A stretch of DNA of 64,000 bases, taken from NCBI GenBank assembly GCA_963969345.1, contig OZ017767.1, positions 9,117,547-9,181,546 on the forward strand, written 5' to 3'. Of this stretch, positions 13,101 through 24,040 are shown piece after piece. The position numbers and the translations under genes are program-made. Position 1 is the first letter of the stretch, and each line of letters starts with the position of its first letter. The notes beneath the pieces were generated by a model. The model ran no database searches. It was not told the DNA's origin and saw only the letters and a program-made list of their open reading frames with translations. Source of the DNA: Turbatrix aceti. Taxonomy: Eukaryota > Nematoda > Chromadorea > Rhabditida > Panagrolaimidae.

Positions 13101-14537
13101 TGCATGTGGTGCAATTTTTGTTATTGCACGGGTCCAAAGAGCCTACATTCAACAAAAAAAAATAGAAAATGGAAAAACGAACAACGAACATGTGTTCATT
13201 TATTTTTTTTATTGGTTCCAGATAATTTTGAAGCCATTTTCTTCAAGACAAAAAAATGAGGGGGATTTGGAAGCTAAAAAAAGATACAATACAGGATTAA
13301 ATATAAAACATTTCTGCAAATGTCAACAACGCGGGGGCATCTGAAATTACATCACCTAACAAAAATTTATTTTTTGAACATTTTCCCAAAAAAAAATTTT
13401 TTCGAACATTGATCCAAAAAAAATTTTTTTTTATTTTTATTTTTTTAGACAATAATTCTATTGCTATGCTACAAAATCAAATATCCGGGCAACTTTTTCC
13501 TACTACGAGGCAATCACGAGGTGTCATCACTCAATCGCATCTACGGGTTCTACGACGAGTGTAAGCGGAGATTCAACGTCAAAGTCTGGAAGACGTTCCA
13601 GGATGTCTTCAACTGCATGCCGGTAGCCGCGCTCATAGAAAACAAGATATTCTGTTGCCACGGCGGCCTCTCACCCCATCTCAGGTCACTCGATCAACTC
13701 AGAAGAACCGTTCGACCCGTTGAAATTCAGGAAACCGGATTGTTGTGCGATTTGTTATGGAGTGATCCGGATAACAAGATTCTCGGCTGGGCACCCAATG
13801 ATCGGGGTGTATCGTATGTTTTTGGACCCGATGTGCTGAGCCAATTTCTGCAGAAAATGGATTTGGATATTGTTGTTAGAGGACATCAGGTTTGTTTTTT
13901 TTAATTTTGAAAAAACAATATTTGAAAAAAAAACGTAAAATAAATTTTTCGTACAATAGAAAATTTTTTTTTTTTTAAATTTTTTTTTTAAATTTTAAAA
14001 ATCAGTTTTTTAATTTTTTTTAAAATGAAAAAAATGAAAATTTTTTTTAAACATCAAAAATTAAATTTTTTTGATTAAAATTAAAATAAAAATAATAAAA
14101 CGAAAAAAAAAATTTTGATAAATGTTTTTTTTTTAATTTTTTTTGAACATTTTTTTAAAGTTTTTATTCGAAAAATTTAATTTTTTTTATCCAAAAAATG
14201 ATCAAACTTTTAAAACACATTTTATATTTAAAAATTTCTAAAATAAATTTTTTATTTCAATTTTTTTCAGGTCATCGAAGACGGATTCGAATTCTTCGGA
14301 AAACGTGGTCTCGTCACGATTTTCTCCGCTCCCAATTACTGTGGCGAATTTGACAACGCAGGAGCCGTCATGAACGTGGATCGATCGCTACTCTGCTCGT
14401 TCCAGATTCTGAAGCCACTTCAGACGACGAAAGACGTCAGGCGCACGAACGGCTCTGCCATGTCGCCTCTCGTCGACAGCAAATTTTTCAACATTGAAGT
14501 CAAGCCTACCAAACTCTTCCGTCGGGGCATGCTTTGA
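10197..14537 (+). CDS. PP1-type serine/threonine protein phosphatase catalytic subunit (divergent)
   Basis: Predicted exons: 10197-10398, 11825-11907, 11964-11999, 13449-13889 and 14271-14537. All join in frame with GT..AG introns and give 342 residues, a usual length for PP1. The metallophosphatase signature is complete: GDIHG, GDYVDRG and GNHE, then HGGLSP, the WSDPD region, RGHQ and [14 protein letters not shown]. These residues bind the two catalytic metals and phosphate, so the enzyme should be active in dephosphorylating Ser/Thr proteins with regulatory partners. It differs from canonical PP1: RGHQ replaces [12 protein letters not shown] replaces GWGENDRG, and the N-terminus ([14 protein letters not shown]) and C-terminus are unlike the common isoforms. 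That pattern fits a fast-evolving, possibly germline-biased paralogue (inference). The start at 10197 is the first ATG in frame; the open frame extends a little upstream without an ATG. Introns 1 and 3 are each over 1.4 kb. A polyadenylation-type AATAAA lies at 15019-15024 and another at 15415-15420. Confidence 0.93.
11005..11038. repeat. (CATTA/CATTG)n short tandem repeat in PP1 intron 1
   Basis: A run of ACATT units turning into GCATT units inside the first intron of the phosphatase gene. Confidence 0.8.
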
Positions 14538-15761
14538 CCGGTTACGGATTCCTTGATCCTTGATTTATTGACTGACCTCCATCCCACGTTTTTTTTGCCT
14601 GTGTCCAAGTTTGGACACAGTTTGGATCCTCCAATTTTTTCTCGCTTCTATTATCCATTTTTTTCTGTGTTCGTTACGGTGTAAAAAAAAGCTAAAAAAT
14701 GTCGAAACCTAAATATGTACCAATAATCATGCGGTTTTTGGGTTTTTGTTCGTTGATATACGGTAGTATAGATTTTATCGTTTAACTAATTTTTTTTATC
14801 TTGCTTTTTTTTATCTCAGTTGTCTTACTGTATCAATTTTTGATTATGTACTAATTTTATCGTTCCTCTAGGGATTGACAAAAAAAAGTGAAAAAGTGAG
14901 ATCAAACGTTGTGTTTGTTTGAAAAATCAATGAATGGATACTGTATCTAAATAACAAAAATTATGTTTTTGATGTACTATCACACAGGTGTTTTTTTGAT
15001 CATGTCGTTATTGTAAGTAATAAAAATTTTTGAACGAATGTGTAAAATTGAATACGGAGAAGATTGTCAAATTATCCATTGTGTTGGATTTTTAAAAAAG
15101 CACGAAAACGCAATTTGGACAAAAGAGGGGCAAATATGTGTTTTTGTGAATTGTAAAATGTTTCTGTGAATTGAAGATGTTCAAGTTGTTTGTTTGTTGC
15201 AAAAGAAGAGACACAAAAGGAAAAGGGAAATTGGAAGTTTTTCTATAAAAAAAGAATTTTTCTATAAAAAGTATGGGATTTTTGATCAGGAGACCTAAAT
15301 TTTCGCGTTCGGTTGGATTTTCGGAAAAATCAACCGAAAGTACGGCTTTTCAGCCGGGTACCCAAAAGATCAGGTTTTTTTTCAGTACCGCTTGCGACTG
15401 ATGCTCAGATGCCAAATAAAAGATGCGAAACCAAAGAAAAATTAGTCGATACAAAAATGCCAATAATTGATTTTTTTTAATTTTCTCGCCCGTTTTTTAA
15501 AACAATAAAATCAAAAAACCGGACAATAAAATAATAAAATCATGTTTCTGATGTTTTTCAAAAATAAAAACTATAAAATTAAAAAAAAACTGAGTTAGTA
15601 CGGAAAAATTAATTTGAAAAAAGTAAAAAAATATTTTTTTGAAAAATAATTCTTGGAGAAAGTAAATCCAATTAAACAAGAAGCATTTATTTAGCATTTA
15701 ATGTAAAAGTAAATAATAAAAATTTAACAAAATCAACAAATGAGATCCATAACACAAATCA
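14538..15761. other. Intergenic region between convergent PP1 and TAF1B-like genes
   Basis: AT-rich sequence between two genes that point at each other. It holds candidate poly(A) signals for the plus-strand phosphatase (AATAAA at 15019-15024 and 15415-15420). For the minus-strand gene there is TTTATT at 15686-15691, which reads AATAAA on that strand, about 70 nt past its stop codon. I see no other gene. Confidence 0.6.
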
Positions 15762-18700
15762 TCACCAGTATCTCCAATACAGAAGCGCCAAGTCATTTGT
15801 ATAAATGGTGTCAAAAATATCGTAATCGTTGTTGTCATTGTCATCAAGTTCATCTGAATCCACGTCCAACACAGATGATATGCTTTCACCCGTGTCTGAT
15901 TCATTCTCGTCGCTCGTCAAATCAGAATCAGAATTTAAATTAAATTCATCGTCATCGCCGGTTACGGTAGGCTTCTTTGAAGTTTTCTTCGAAGCCTTCT
16001 TCGAAGGTGAAATCGTCTTTTTCGTTTTCGTCTTCGAAGTTGTGGTGGAATCTGCACTGACACTTTCGTCTGAATCAACCTCAAATGACGAGGTATCTGA
16101 TTTCGATGAAAATTCAGCATCGTCATCTTCGCTGGATACGGTAGTCTTTTTTTTCTTCGCTGGGGGTACTTTTGACTTCGGTGGCGGTTTCGATTTTTTC
16201 GAGGTGGGAGTGAATACTGTTGATCCGGTTTCGAGAAAGGAAATTTTTTCAGCGCGGCGTCCAAGTTGAGTTACCGGTCCAGAATCAGCGTCGGAGACAG
16301 AATCAGATTCTGTTGAGTTTGCGGAGCTGAAATCGTCGCTGGAAACGACTTTTTTTGGGTCTGAAGCGTTTTGAGAGGGAACTTGGTCTTGAGAAGCGGA
16401 ATCTGAAGTTTTCAAAGTGGATTCTGAGTTTTCAGAAGTTTTGAAAATGGATTCTGGGTTTTCAGAATTTTTTGACGTAAATTCTATATTTACAGAATTT
16501 TTTGAAATGGATTCTGGATTGTCTACATCCATCGATGTGGATTCTGGATTTTCAGAAGTCTTCAAAGTGGATTCTGAATTCTCAGAAACGACTTCAGTAA
16601 TCTCGACTTCCATTTCTTGGCCTTCAGCGGACAGTGACGCATCGATAAATTGCGAAGAGGATTCTGGATCCCCAGAATCGCCTCGACAGGTTTCGATTTC
16701 CATTTCAGAACCCAAGACGCCTGCCTGAAGTTCGTTGCCGGTTGTTCAGCATCCGTTGCACCTGTCAAACCCAAATCCACAGTTCCTGATTCCTCATTTG
16801 ACAAATCCGGAGCGTTATCCAGTGCGGCATCGGCAATCTGGCTCTCAGCCGGCAACAGACCATTTTCCAAATCATTGACCGCTCCAGAATCTTCTTCACC
16901 AGCCGTTTCGTCTTCCATGTTCTCCGATAAAATATTTCTCCGTCGAACAGACTTTCTCCGTCGACGCAACGGACACCACGCTTTTGACCGCAGTTTTCCC
17001 CTTTCAACCAAAAACTTCTGTTCCAGTGGATCTTTGCTTCCAGTCACTTCCTCTGCGTTTAGGAATGCCGAGGAAGTATTTCTGACTGAAGTCAAACCAA
17101 CGCAAAACGGTTTTCTGGATTCGATGTCGACTTTCAGGTTGACCAGTCTGCAAAAAAATCATTGAAAAGCAAAAAAAAATATGTCTTACTTTTCTCGGTT
17201 CAAAATGACATTTTCGACCATCAAAAAAGCAGCATAGAGAACTTCGGCGTCCTCAGCAATGACCAAAGCGACCAAATCGACGAGTTCCTTGAAAAAGGAA
17301 AATGATGGATCACGGCTGAGGTCGGCGTAGAATTGCCGGCTTGTTGAATTGAAAAGCACTGGTCGAAGTGGACCTTTATTCAACGCCTTTTTACGGTGGA
17401 AGATTTTGATGAAAGATCGACGGGGGCAAGGCTAAAAAATTATTTTCGTTCAAAAAAACTGAATTTGAAAATTTGAAAAAAAACTTTTTATTGTTGTTTT
17501 TTGTATTTTTTTAGAATTTCCATTTAAATTTTCTTAATTTCGAGAACCGCGGTTTCAACGCGAAAATTGACATTGGTGCGTTTTTGAACGAAAATTTAGT
17601 TTTTGAACGTAATTGATGATGAAATTTTTTGCGTCTTGTCTAAAATCAAGCGCAAAACGTGACAGAAAAGACCAAAAAATAAACTATGTGAGCTAAAACG
17701 GCGCGACAATCAAAAAAAACTGCAAATTGTGGGTTACGATAGGTCGAACAACTTTCGCTTCGAAACCCGCGGTTCCGACACGAAATTATGTTTTGCACGT
17801 TTTTGAAAATTTTTAGAATAGAAACTGATAATTTTTTCATGGTGTAAAAAAAGGTTTCCTGTTAAAAACCGCCTACCTTGTAAACAACACTGCAGGGGAA
17901 CAACTTCAGCCACTTTTCGCCGACCATCGGTTTTGTCTTGGAATCCGCGGCTTGTTCTTCGACGTCGACCGGATGGTAGTCCAGCTTCTGACGGGAATAG
18001 TCTTCGAAAAAAAGCTTTATCCGTCGGGAATCGAGTAGAGGATTTTTGAGAAGTCGATCAACTTCATCGCGCTTCGTCGCGTGGTACCGCATGGGAGCGT
18101 AGACAGCTTCATCGCTGTAGTTGACAAACTGTGAGATATCCAAGCCGGAAGGACGGATGAAAGCCTTGTCGCGCTGGACGATAAAGGATCGAACAGGGAT
18201 GCATTTTTCGAAATTAATTGAACGTTGGTAACGGGCGTTTTGATAATGAGCAAAGTGGCTCATTATGCTTCGTTGGTAGGCAATTCCCGTTGTTAGGGTG
18301 CAGGCACTGAAAAAAAAATTTATGGTAATATTTTTTTTTTAAACAAACGAAAAATAAAGAAAATGTAAAAAAATGTAAAAAAATGGACGCTTGAGGTTTT
18401 TTTTACGCTAATGAGTCATTTTTTGAAAATAAAAATAAAAATAAGTTGAATTACGTTCAAAAACAAAATTTTAGTTCAAAAACGCACAAAAAAAAATCGC
18501 GTCGAGACCGCGGTTTGCACCCTTTTTTTTACCTTTCGGTCACTTTTTTCGTTCGTTTTCCGAAAAAAATGGTCAAATTATGTTCAAAAACGTGCCAAAA
18601 CTAAATTTTCGCGTCGAGACCGTGGTTCTCGAACGGAAAGTTACTGGATTCACCGTAACAAACAATTTACGTCTTTTGAGAACTTTGACACCATTTTTTA

Positions 18701-21700
18701 AAATTTTCGGTCGCTTTTATTTGCTAAGTTTTGCGAAAAAAGTCCAATCGTGATTACAAATAAATTTTCGTGCCGAGACCCCTGTTTTCGAACGGAAAGT
18801 TACTAGATTAATCGTAACAAACAATTTACGTCTTTTTTACAATTTGCACACAATTTTTTACTTTCCGTACTTTTTTCGTCGGATTTCCGAAAAAAAAGTC
18901 AAATTATGTTTAAAACCGTGCCAAACAAAATTTTCGTGTCGAGAATTAATTTTTCAAAAAAATCTTTTTTTTATAAAAACTCACGTTTTGTCAAAAATCT
19001 TTTCCATCGGTATACCCCTCCAAGCAGCGGTCCTCAGCCTCGCCTGAAGAATCCATCGTCGGATATCAAAGACCCCCGCATCGGCATGGACCATGCCATA
19101 CTCGTGTTTTCCGTCGAAGCCATACATCAGCTTGAAGACGAGAAGTAAAACAGCTGCAAGCTTGGTTTCGGGTGAGATCAGTTTTTGGAGATCTCGCCAG
19201 TCTTCTTCGTAGAAACACGCAAAAAATGAAGTCGTGCCGAAGGCTTTGCGATGGGCAGTGTCTTTCATAAGCCTGCCGAGAAAATCCTCATGAGCCGGAT
19301 ACCTTTTTTTGAGTTCGACAGGTGAGGCGTCCATGAAGGGTTCTCCCAGGAAGCGAAGAAGCGTGTCGTACTGTCGACGCATCTTATGCGGCAGGTTGAG
19401 ATTCCAGAAAAGACGATTTACCTGGAGATCGACGGGCGCGAGTGGGATAGAGGCTGGCAGCGGCAGACAGCCCGCGGTGTAGCCCAGGAAACGGTAGGCG
19501 TCAGAGAGAGAAACGCATTCGGGAATGGCTAACCACAGCCTTCGAACAGCGTAACTTGTTGACAGATCCTTGACGTCGTGGAATGATGACAGACCGTGGA
19601 ACTGACTGTTTGTCATGTACAGGCGACCTTCTCGAAACCATCTAAAATATTTTTTTTTCAGAATTGAAAACACTTTTGAAAAAAAAATTGTTTTTTTAAA
19701 AAATTTTTATTTTTCAAATTTTCGTACAATTTCAAAATTTTTTGTTTTTAGAAAAAAATTTTAAAAAACGAAATTTCTTTAAATAAAAATGATACGGATT
19801 GTTTTCAAATAATGTAAAATTATTCATAAAAAAATGTACCACAAAAAAAATTTTAAAACTAAAAAGAATTTTTTTACTTTGTAAATTTAAACCTGGAATT
19901 AAAATTTTTTAATTTTGTAATAAAAATTTTTTTTTACAAAAATTTTAATTAATTTTTAATTTTAAATAAAAACAATTTTTTAATTTTTTTTTACTGGAAA
20001 TTAAATTTTTTTTTATTTAAATAAAATTTACTAAATATTTTTTTCGAAAAAAATAAAATTTTTCAAATTTTTATTACATTTTATTTTTTTTATTTTATTG
20101 AAAAATGAAATAAAATATTTTGTTTATTATTTGTTATTTTGAAAAATAATATTCTACAAAACTTTTTTGTAAAATTATCTTGTAACATTTTTTTTCTAAA
20201 AAAAATTGCCCGCAATTTTTTTTTTCAATTTTTTCGTTCAAGCACAAAAAAAACCGAAAAATAGTATTATTTGGTTACCATTGTTGTGATAAAAATAATT
20301 TGCTAAAAAAAAACTAACCTGTACAAATCCGAAAGAGTGATATACCTGACGCCAATGAGATGCAATGCCAGGTAGAGCATAGACAGCATGATAGACACGT
20401 CCAGTCTCATCCGTCCCGCTGCGATGACAGCTTCAGTTGTCAGCCTCGTTTGCGTAGTTTTAAACAGCACGTCGGGATCGTCTTCCGGGTCCTGGGGATC
20501 TTCGTCGTCGTCGTCGTCGTCATCATCGGCTTCCCGGCGAGAAGGCGTACTGTTTTGCGTGTCTTCGAATGTGTTAAGAAAACTCATAACATCCGCGAGA
20601 CGAGATTCCTGTTCTGCAGCGTTTCTGGCTTCTTCTCGGAGTCTGAGCCTTTCCTTGCGCTTTTTTCGAAGATCTGTACGGATTTCAAGCGTCGTTCGAA
20701 GTGTGAACTTGAATCCTGGAATTCCGTCTTCTGTGATCTCTTCCGGCACAAATGCTACTTTGTGGAAAATGTAGTAGCGCTGGATTAAGTAGATCATCAC
20801 TTTCTGGAAAAAATGAAAAAAAATAGGTCCAATTACGTTCAAAAACAAAAAAAAAGTCAAATTGCTTTCAAATACGAAAGTTTAGTTCAAAACGCGCAAA
20901 AAAAATTTCGCGTCAAGACCGCTGGTGCACTTTTTGCGCTAAATTCTGGAAACGAAAACCAACAAAAAAATCGATTACGGTAAAAAAACTAAAATTTAGT
21001 ACAAAAAACACGGTAAGTAAATTTCCGTGCCGAGACCATTTGTTTGAATTTTTCGATCATTTTTTTGCGCTGGATAATAAAAATCATAATTTTCTGGAAA
21101 AAATACGTCGATTACGTTTATAAACCAAATTTTAGTTCAAAAACGCGTCAAAATTTTCGCTTTGAGACCGTGGTTCTCGAATGGAAAGTTGCTCAACTTT
21201 CCACTCAAGAACCGTAATTTACGGTTTGTTTTTTTTTACGCTTGTTTAGTCCAAAAAGTAACTTTTTTGGGTCTTTCGGTCACTTTTTGTTAGGATCAAC
21301 AAACCTCGAGAGATCGCGGAACATTGAAAGTCATAACCAATGTCTTTGAAAATTGCATGGCCATTCTGGCATACGTTGTCAGCCGTCGACCAACTTGCTG
21401 CAAATATCTCGGAAAATCGCCCTCACGGTACGTTGTGGTATGGAAGACTGACTGCATGTTGATGCCCTCGACGGCGGTTTTTTCACCCAGTGACTCTGAA
21501 AAATAAATTTTTTATTGAAAAATATTTTTTTGTTAACGAAAAAAAAATACTTTTGGCATTGTCATCCTTCTTTGTCTTGTGAGCTGCAGTCCTAATCAGA
21601 TTATGGGGATTGGCAATTCTGTCGACCTCTGTTTCCCGAAAATCTTGTGATTGAGATTGACACCGGGTACAGTAGTAAAATCCCTCAATGAGGGTGTACT

Positions 21701-21740
21701 TCGTATTTGAACATATCGGGCAGACGATTGCGTCCCCCAT
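15762..21740 (-). CDS. TAF1B/Rrn7-like RNA polymerase I initiation factor with long acidic-basic tail
   Basis: Predicted exons (5' to 3'): 21551-21740, 21305-21495, 20319-20803, 18985-19641, 17877-18306, 17190-17431, 16781-17147 and 15762-16724. All phases agree and give 1174 residues, roughly twice the length of human TAF1B. Residues 7-27 form a zinc ribbon (C7, C10, C24, C27: CPIC and YYCTRC). This is followed by a helical, TFIIB-related region with GVRYITLSDLYRWFREGRLY and FKLMYGFDGKHEYG, motifs I associate with TAF1B/Rrn7. The protein should be part of the SL1/core factor that recruits Pol I to rDNA promoters in the nucleolus. A run of eight Asp lies at about residues 220-227. From about residue 775 the chain is low complexity: acidic Ser/Asp/Glu tracts alternate with Lys-rich tracts, and a 10-residue repeat sits at about 903-962. 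The last intron (56 bp) is inferred from a frame change with a weak donor. TTTCAG directly precedes the ATG. Confidence 0.82.
16401..16580 (-). repeat. Six 30-bp coding repeats (10-residue NPES/NSES units)
   Basis: Six consecutive 10-residue units of the form N(P/S)ES(T/I)xKxSE in the tail of the TAF1B-like protein, at exact 30-bp period in the DNA. Unit 4 is diverged (NIEF). This is an in-frame minisatellite, likely to vary in copy number. Confidence 0.85.
17541..17800. repeat. Dispersed GTCTCGACGCG-type repeat (intron copies, reverse orientation)
   Basis: Two diverged copies of a repeat whose core reads CGCGTTGAAACCGCGGTTCTCG on the minus strand, near 17541-17575 and 17751-17790. Each is next to AAAATTT and 'TTTTGAACG' stretches seen again in the other introns of this gene. 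Confidence 0.6.
18480..18945. repeat. Dispersed GTCTCGACGCG-type repeat (four tandem-like copies in intron)
   Basis: Four copies on the plus strand near 18494, 18602, 18765 and 18932, each with a core like TTTTCGYGYCGAGACC. Two of them share a longer tail containing CGAACGGAAAGTTACT and CGTAACAAACAATTTACGTC, so the unit is at least about 100 bp long, repeated at about 160-bp spacing. Confidence 0.75.
20870..21210. repeat. Dispersed GTCTCGACGCG-type repeat (intron copies)
   Basis: Three further copies of the same core near 20906, 21018 and 21155. The last again continues into GTGGTTCTCGAATGGAAAGTT. They fill the intron between the second and third exons of the TAF1B-like gene. Confidence 0.7.
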
Positions 21741-21746
21741 CTGAAA
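21741..21746 (-). promoter_or_regulatory. Candidate trans-splice acceptor directly before the TAF1B-like ATG
   Basis: The minus strand reads TTTCAG immediately followed by ATG, with no untranslated base between them. A splice acceptor abutting the initiator codon is typical of nematode spliced-leader addition and would allow expression downstream of CPSF4 in an operon. Inferred from sequence context only. Confidence 0.5.
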
Positions 21747-21794
21747 TTTGAAATGTTATGAAAAATAATTTAAAAAATTAAAGACAAATTTTAT

Positions 21795-22190
21795 CGCAAA
21801 AAAATGGTTTCGGACGGAAAAAAACAATCGAAACGGAAAAAAATGGTTTCGAATGGAAAATTTCTCGTTTATTTTTTTCCAATCGAGACCTTTTTTCCGT
21901 TTTGACTACTGTTTTCCGTTCGAAAATCTGAAACGGAAAAAAACGAATCAAATAAAAAGAATATTTTCGAGCACAAAAAAAGTAATCGCAAACAAACAAA
22001 AAAAATGGTAAAAAAAATAATCAAAACAGAAAAAAATTGATTTCGATTGAAAAATTTCTCGTTTATTTTTTTTTCAATCGAGACCTTTTTTTCCGTTCGA
22101 AAATCTAAAACAGAAAAAATCGACTCAAACGGAAAAAAACAGTTTCGAACGCAAAAAAGTGGTCTCGAACGGAAATTTTTTTTTAGTATA
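21795..22190. repeat. CGGAAAAAA / AATCGAGACC repeat, two copies, between CPSF4 and the TAF1B-like gene
   Basis: Two imperfect copies (about 21840-21935 and 22040-22130) share AAATTTCTCGTTTATTTTTTT followed by CAATCGAGACC and TTTTCCGTTCGAAAATCT. Related to, or part of, the dispersed repeat found in the neighbouring introns. Confidence 0.65.
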
Positions 22191-22348
22191 TTTTCACCGT
22201 TTTTCTTTTACTTTTTCAGTATAAACCTGGTAAAAAACCTTGTTCCCACAAATTTCAAATTCTATTTTGTAATCTTTATTCGACAGACAAACACAAAAAA
22301 AAAAGTAACAGCAATATCACGTTGCATGCACCGAGAAATCTCAGAATC

Positions 22349-24040
22349 TCAGTTTGCTTTGAGGAAAGAAGTGACAGCCACAGTGCATCTGTTGGCGTAG
22401 TGTCCCTTGTTTCCACACTTGTAGCACACGATATCGGCAAGGGATCGACGATTTTCGAATCCCGGTACCGGGGCTCTCGAATTGGATATCATCATGGGTG
22501 GTCCACCGGGTTTGCGCATGGGCAGGTGCGGGCAGTTGGACGCTTTGTGACCCTTTTCGTGGCAATTGTGACAGAGGAGAGCCAGTCTCTGCGTAGACGG
22601 AACTTCGGGCGGCACTATCGTATTTTCCGGATGAAAATCCGTACAATCCGGTCCAAGTGGACAGAATCCACACATATAGGCCTCACACATGACGCGTCGT
22701 CGATGGCGGTACTTGCAGAAGGGCCCGTGCCGGCAGAAACCCCGATCGTACCACGGACAATCCTTGATTTTCTGTTCAGGATCAATATGACGAAATGGGC
22801 ATTCTTTGTTGCTGCACGCGTTGTATTTTGAGAAGAAAAAGCACTCTGGCATCTTGGAAAGATCGTATTCGTGGAGGAATTCGCAATCATCACCCTTTTT
22901 GCAGAGTCCACGGAGCCAATGCTTGCAGACGACGGTTTTTTCGCCCTTGAGATGCCTCAGATGACAGTGCTGTCCGTTGGGACAGTAGCCCTTGCTGAAC
23001 GAACGACAGACGCCCCGATTGGAGCGATCCATGTTGGGAAAAGGCATGATGGGGAGGTTGATTTGCTGTTCGACCTGGATGTCGAACTGGGGAGTCGGGC
23101 ATTTTGCGAGCAGACTTTCGAGCGTGTAACCCGATGCGGATTGCTCGACTTTTTCCTTGCTTCGCAGAAGTTCGGCGAGTGCTGCGTCTTCTTCTTCGGC
23201 ATCTGAAAAGGAAAATGACGTGAAAAAACTCAAATAGAACCAAAAACGTGAAAAATAGAACCAAAATATGTACGTAAAATACCCGAAAAATACCAAACCA
23301 TCCAAAAATCATCAATTTTTAGCTTACGATAAATTTTTTTAATCCAAAACTTCCAAAAACAACCAAAATGAGTTAAAAATCTCAAAATGAAGCTCGCAGT
23401 TTAAAATAATTGCCTAAAATGACAGAAAAATCACAAAAAAAAGTAAAAATCCCAAAACCGGCTAAAATAACAAAAACTCATCACATATCGTAAATTTTTG
23501 ACTTACGACACTTGTTATCGATCAAATCAATCCCAAAAAGAACTTCAAAAGCCAAAAATATCAAATCAAACCTGCCGCAGAAAAAAATGAACGCAAAAAG
23601 CCATAAAATTTTCAAAAATCCCAAAAATCGCACATTTTCAATCTACGACACATTTCTCCCCTAAAAAAAACCCCAAAACCGACCTTGAAAGTCTTCATTA
23701 GTCCCTCGAAGCTTGTTGTTACGCAGTAGCCTTGACAACGTCCATAAAACCAGCTCGGTTCCCTGCTTGTGCTTGTATCCGCTCGTTCGTGGTTGCCTCT
23801 GATTCTGAAACCCCCCAAAAACCTAATAAATGCAAAAACAAGCAAAAAACCAACCAAATAGGATTCAAAAGTCACAATTTCGGAATCAGAGCTGCTCGCA
23901 TCGCTTTCGTCGGATTCCATCGCGGTCGCCGTCTCGACAGAGAGCTTGGCTTCGCTCTCTTCTGGTTCCTCCTGGGCTTCTTCGTGAAAGCCATTCTCGA
24001 CATGTCCATTCGTTGTGACGGGTTGTTCATCGACTTCCAT
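22349..24040 (-). CDS. CPSF4: CPSF4/CPSF30 (Clipper) cleavage and polyadenylation factor
   Basis: Predicted exons: 23876-24040, 23684-23804 and 22349-23202, all in phase, 379 residues. The conserved part has DIQVEQQINLPIMPFP followed by five CCCH zinc fingers. The second contains the highly conserved VCKHWLRGLCKKGD, the third ECFFFSKYNACSNKEC, the fourth DCPWYDRGFCRHGP. Two C-terminal CCHC knuckles follow (CHNCHEKGHKASNC and CYKCGNKGHYANRC). The family recognises the AAUAAA signal within CPSF and acts in nuclear pre-mRNA 3' processing. Two knuckles match the fly Clipper arrangement rather than the human one. About 150 residues precede the conserved core: an acidic segment, a basic segment and EEEDAALAELL. 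This extension is longer than I know for the family and rests on two predicted introns. A TTTTTTTCAG acceptor ends at 24084, 43 nt before the ATG. A minus-strand AATAAA lies at 22275-22280, about 70 nt past the stop. Confidence 0.93.

Noticed and set aside
12453..13344. Frames in the third PP1 intron (for example a Lys/Arg-rich 125-codon frame)
   Set aside because: They lie between two perfectly phased PP1 exons, are AT-run driven and have no recognisable motif.
15829..16269. 146-codon Ser/Phe-rich plus-strand frame
   Set aside because: It is the complement of the Ser/Asp-rich tail of the TAF1B-like gene, which has a consistent exon chain.
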